Positions 60,943 through 64,000 of a stretch of DNA of 64,000 bases are shown here, piece after piece. The first letter of the stretch is position 1; the number at the start of each line of letters is the position of its first letter. Under the pieces are notes generated by a model. It had not been told where the DNA came from and searched no databases. It saw only the letters and a program-made list of their open reading frames with translations. Location of the stretch: positions 13,391,501 through 13,455,500 of the forward strand of contig NW_026947506.1 in the NCBI RefSeq assembly GCF_034190915.1. Direction: 5' to 3'. The position numbers and the translations under genes were made by a program. Source of the stretch: Cavia porcellus. Taxonomy: Eukaryota; Chordata; Mammalia; Rodentia; Caviidae.

Positions 60943-61282
60943 TGTCATGGTTTATGTTTGTGTCCCCCAGGCCTCATGAGTTTGCATTGTTCATTTGTGT
61001 TGGTTCACTGTAAAGTGCTTGGATTGATGTTCTCAGTGCTCCATCCAAATAGGGGTGGAGCCAGGATGTGATGTAATGGCAGGAAGAAGGTGTGTCTCTC
61101 TTTCCTGGTTAGAGTTTGCTGTTGGTGGCCGCCATGAACTGCAGCCTAGCCATGCCTGCCTGTCTTGGAGCCAACTAAGTGTGGACTGAAACCTCCAAAA
61201 ACTGTAAGAAATAAACCTTTCCCTTCCCAACTTTGGGCTTCAGGTATTTTGTCTCAGCAACGAGCATAAACTAACTAAGACA
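60943..61282 (+). repeat. 3' LTR of the MaLR-like element
   Basis: TGTCATGGTTTATGTTTGTG to ACTAAGACA. Differences from the 5' LTR are few (for example TGATGTTCTCAG for TGATGGTGTCAG, and a 2-bp-scale deletion in the CTTTCTCTTTCC region), so the element is fairly young within its family. Confidence 0.92.
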
Positions 61283-61354
61283 GAGCTGTATTTACTGGGT
61301 TCCCTGGAGCAACTCAATGAAGTATTTGAAAAAGTGAACACTATTCTGGAGTTT

Positions 61355-61484
61355 GATTTTTCTTTCTTCTTTGCTTTGATTATTCTTTTCTTTTTCCTGC
61401 TCTTTCTCTTTATTCCTCCTCCTCTTCTTTTTCTGTGCTTTGCTTTTTCTTTTTTTCCTCCTCTTCTCATTATTATTATTAAGA
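61355..61484 (+). repeat. Polypyrimidine tract
   Basis: About 130 bp of almost pure C/T with CTT, CCT and TTTC units ending in ATTATTATTATT. It is open on both strands only because of composition. Confidence 0.8.
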
Positions 61485-61499
61485 GGTACTCCAATCTGA

Positions 61500-63000
61500 T
61501 CATGCTGTCTGGCCTGCATCTCCATAGCAAGAAGATAGGACCAAGATTTTCACTGATCAGTCACAGGCCCAAACATTTGAAACACCAACTATCAAGTATG
61601 AGCAAAGCTAAAGAGAAAACACTTCCATTCCTAGGTCTAATTATGTCATTTTGGGAAACCTTTCTAACTGCTTTAACCTGGATAAATATCTGCCTTTCAT
61701 CCCAGTTTGCCCATTCATGTAACCCACTCTATTTGCATTATGGAGCTGAAGGCATGTGTGTCCACTACTTTTCATTCCAAGACTGTGATTTATGTCTGTG
61801 GATAAAGTGATTTATGTCTGTGGATAAAGACAGGACCATGAGGCTTTGTTACACAATCCATAAGTTCTAATTGACCCTGTCCCAGACTCCCCCTGAGTTC
61901 TCTTGGTCTGCAGACAGACCCTCCATGTTTGTATCCTGGAGATGCCCATGGAACTGCCTGTGACACAGCTGAGACAAAGCAGACAGCTTCAGTTTAAAGC
62001 ATATTTCAGTATGTCAATATATCCCTATGGGTGTCATCATTCAGCATGAAGTAGTGGGGTCCTTTCCAGTTTTCTAACTGGTGACATAAAATGTAGTGCC
62101 TGTGGTATGGACAAAGGGAGAGTGGGCATGGGCAGCCAAGGTACTTTGTAGAGAGTCACTGAGATTGGTTTTGGGGTGTAGAGTTAGAAATTTGGCAACT
62201 TTGGGTTCATTGTTCATTCTTGTACTTTGTTGCTCAGGAGCTTGTGTGTCCATGGACCTGCAAACTCAGGGGTTTTCCGGTTATGATGATTGTGCTCATC
62301 AGAAAACATGTAAATGTGTCTCAGCCTTTTTCTTGTAATTGTGATATAGAGCATAAAAGATTTAGTAGCATTTTTTAGGTGCAGGTATATTTTAAAATCT
62401 GAAAATTTTCCAAAAAGATAAAACATAGAAAAAAATTATCCAAAAAGAATACATACATATGAAATAAAAGGATAATGCACAAAACAAAATGGTGAGAATA
62501 CTGGGAAGAAAATGTACAGACTTAGACTGAGAAGCACTCTGCTATGGATTCATTATATTTTATGCTTAATGCAACTGTATCTATAAAACCACTAAAAAAT
62601 ACAAATTTGAAAAACAATAGGAGATTCTGTTTAAAGCCAAGGGACATCCTTCTTTTTGAAATCTGAAACAAAAAAATGGAGGGATGGTGTGTCAAACTAT
62701 GCATAAAACACTGTATCAGTACAGTAATGTCAGCCTGAAATTCAGACAACATGTATACACACTAAACCTAAAAGAAATATCAAGAAGCACACTTCCTTTA
62801 AAAAAAATATTTGATACAGCTGGTAGTACAAATCAACAGTAAGATGTAATCACTTCTTTATTAAACTTTTAAAGCTACACACTCCAATGATTCATAAAAA
62901 ATATATGAACCTAAAATATCAAAGAAAGTATAGGAAAATGACTTGCTCATATATAAATCAGGAAATCCTTAGACATAAAATTGCAGAGCTGCATACCCCA
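61500..63000. other. Block C sequence without exons
   Basis: Reverse match to block A/B around 34,220-32,900 (for example the TTCTCTTGGTCTGC...ATGCCCATGG segment at 61,900-61,960 with 34,010-33,930), then the flipped segment 62,370-62,990. No gene seen. Confidence 0.55.
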
Positions 63001-63299
63001 GCCTCATGCACATGTATTTTTATTGCCCAAATACCACAATACAGGGTTCAAATTATAATTAATTCATCCAGTAGTATATTCCATATTTATTTGCACTGGT
63101 TTACATAGATATATGCCTGTAAGTGCTCCATTGTTTGTGTGCATAACATTTTATTTGCCTTTCCACAGTCAGACAGAGCCAGCTTCACAAATTCTGTCAC
63201 TGGCATGAATGCAGTGAAAACATTCTTTTACTTGCTGTCCCAGAATCAGATTTGCGACATCCCATGGATGCTCACGAGTGTCTTTGCTGGTGCACAGGA

Positions 63300-64000
63300 T
63301 ATGACCCACTAAAAAACTTAATTTATATACTGTTTTCTGTTAATTGTTGGGATATGGCTACTATTATAAATTTTTCGTGCATATACTCCACGATCAGTGT
63401 AACAAATGTTTTTCAATTTGATGCTATACTTTATAGTAAGATATATATTTTTAGATGATTGTGAACATTTGTTTTTGACAAAGTTGATGTGTTTGTTACA
63501 TAACTTGTATGTTAGCAAATACAATGTATTTTGTTGTGACAAGATACCTGCTTATATGCTAAAATCATTGTATATTATACCATGTATGGAATGTTATATT
63601 GTTTTCTTTCTTATTGAAGCCAATATCATTTAAGTAATTTTTTTGTTTTCTTGCTATCAAAATTTTAGTTGGGACATTGATATTGCAATGAATTTAATTT
63701 GGTGTTAAGTTTTCCACCACACATACCAAAAACAAACCATCTTCTGAATTTCTGACTGCCCTGATGAGTAGAATATCACTTGTCTCTAAAAGAATTACAG
63801 TAATGTCTCTGAATATTATAAATGATGGTATGATCTATCAATAACAACAGTTTGAAAGAAATTTTTGTCAGCTATGCAGTTGTTTTTGGGAGCATGGCTG
63901 CTATTGAATGTACAAGGCAAATGCCTTTATTCTACTCCTGTGTGCTATGATACCGTTCTATCTTTGGTAATTACTATTGTTTTTACCTGATACTGTGAAC
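63300..64000 (+). other. KZNF downstream-like sequence, copy in block C
   Basis: Reverse match to 14,460-13,900: GATGCTATACTTTATAG, TTGTGACAAGATACCTGCTTAT and GAAGCCAATATCATTTAA correspond to the region 3' of the readable gene's fingers. Its orientation agrees with a plus-strand unit C, but it follows promoter-side sequence directly with no finger exon between, suggesting the coding part was lost. The window ends inside it. Confidence 0.6.

Larger units (their letters stand above)
59108..61282 (+). mobile_element. MaLR-like LTR retrotransposon, complete ends
   Basis: Two LTRs of about 350 and 340 bp bracket 1.48 kb of internal sequence. An exact 5-bp repeat GAGCT flanks the element (59,103-59,107 and 61,283-61,287). 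The internal part opens with GAATTTGGTACTGAGGAGTG, the arrangement typical of ERVL/MaLR elements with a leucine-tRNA-like primer site. A G-rich purine stretch precedes the 3' LTR. Internal reading frames (for example 59,820-60,212 and 60,374-60,766) show no retroviral domain, as expected for non-autonomous MaLRs. Confidence 0.9.
55400..64000. repeat. Segmental duplication block C (inverted)
   Basis: Matches blocks A and B in reverse complement: 55,590-55,640 with 10,830-10,890, 55,915-56,060 with 10,460-10,590, the promoter at 56,530-56,735, 57,200-57,480 with 9,380-9,110, 62,280-62,360 with 32,990-32,920, and 63,000-63,300 with 32,525-32,250. A segment at about 62,370-62,990 instead matches block B directly, so it is flipped within the block. 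From 63,300 to the end it matches 14,460-13,900 in reverse. Confidence 0.7.

Noticed and set aside
61240..61530. Lys/Arg-rich frames opposite 61.3-61.5 kb
   Set aside because: Produced by a polypyrimidine tract; no domain and no conservation between blocks.

Overview
This is mammalian nuclear DNA, almost certainly from a rodent. The evidence is many tRNA-derived ID SINEs (with A-box/B-box sequence and a short A-rich tail), B1 SINEs in both orientations, young L1 copies, a MaLR-like element and class I and II retroviral remnants. The ID consensus (tail reading roughly ATAAAAATGAAAAAGACA) looks to me like that of a hystricognath such as guinea pig or a mole-rat; that is recollection, not a search. 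There is no bacterial-style gene content, no CRISPR array and no operon.

The backbone is a KRAB zinc-finger (KZNF) gene cluster built of duplicated units. One unit has a readable protein on the minus strand: a candidate exon 1 near 26.0 kb, the KRAB-A exon at 18,302-18,428, a 61-bp exon at 18,046-18,106 and a finger exon at 15,794-16,718. The three lower exons join in phase with consensus splice sites. With a one-codon ATG exon 1 they give a 371-residue protein with nine C2H2 fingers. A stop codon cuts the array at finger 10, and further dead fingers downstream are split by an L1 3' end.

Promoter/exon-1 copies of the same family lie at about 9.8 kb (minus), 26.0 kb (minus), 39.9 kb (minus) and 56.7 kb (plus, inverted), 14-17 kb apart. 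In each, an ATG sits directly against a GT splice donor. Three keep a pair of CCAAT boxes exactly 36 bp apart; the copy in front of the readable gene has lost both. I find no KRAB or finger exons for the other three units inside the window.

Layout: 0-1.1 kb old repeat-rich sequence; 1.15-5.65 kb a decayed class I ERV (minus); 5.9-14.9 kb duplication block A, including downstream sequence of the readable gene; 15.1-18.4 kb KZNF exons; 18.4-26 kb intron 1 carrying a truncated L1; 26.3-31 kb sparse sequence; 31-43.1 kb block B with a lineage-specific crop of insertions (two IDs, an unclassified retroinsert, solo LTRs, a class II ERV with both LTRs); 43-48 kb repeats and fragments of block sequence; 48.1-54.5 kb a nearly full-length L1 with a tandem-monomer 5' UTR; 55.4-64 kb block C, inverted, carrying a complete MaLR-like element with exact target duplication.

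Blocks A and B serve as mutual empty sites for many insertions, so this window gives a relative order of duplications and transpositions. No strongly novel molecular system is evident. The most interesting points are the promoter/coding mismatch in the cluster, the unusual finger core (Cys where Leu is usual) and the dated insertion history.
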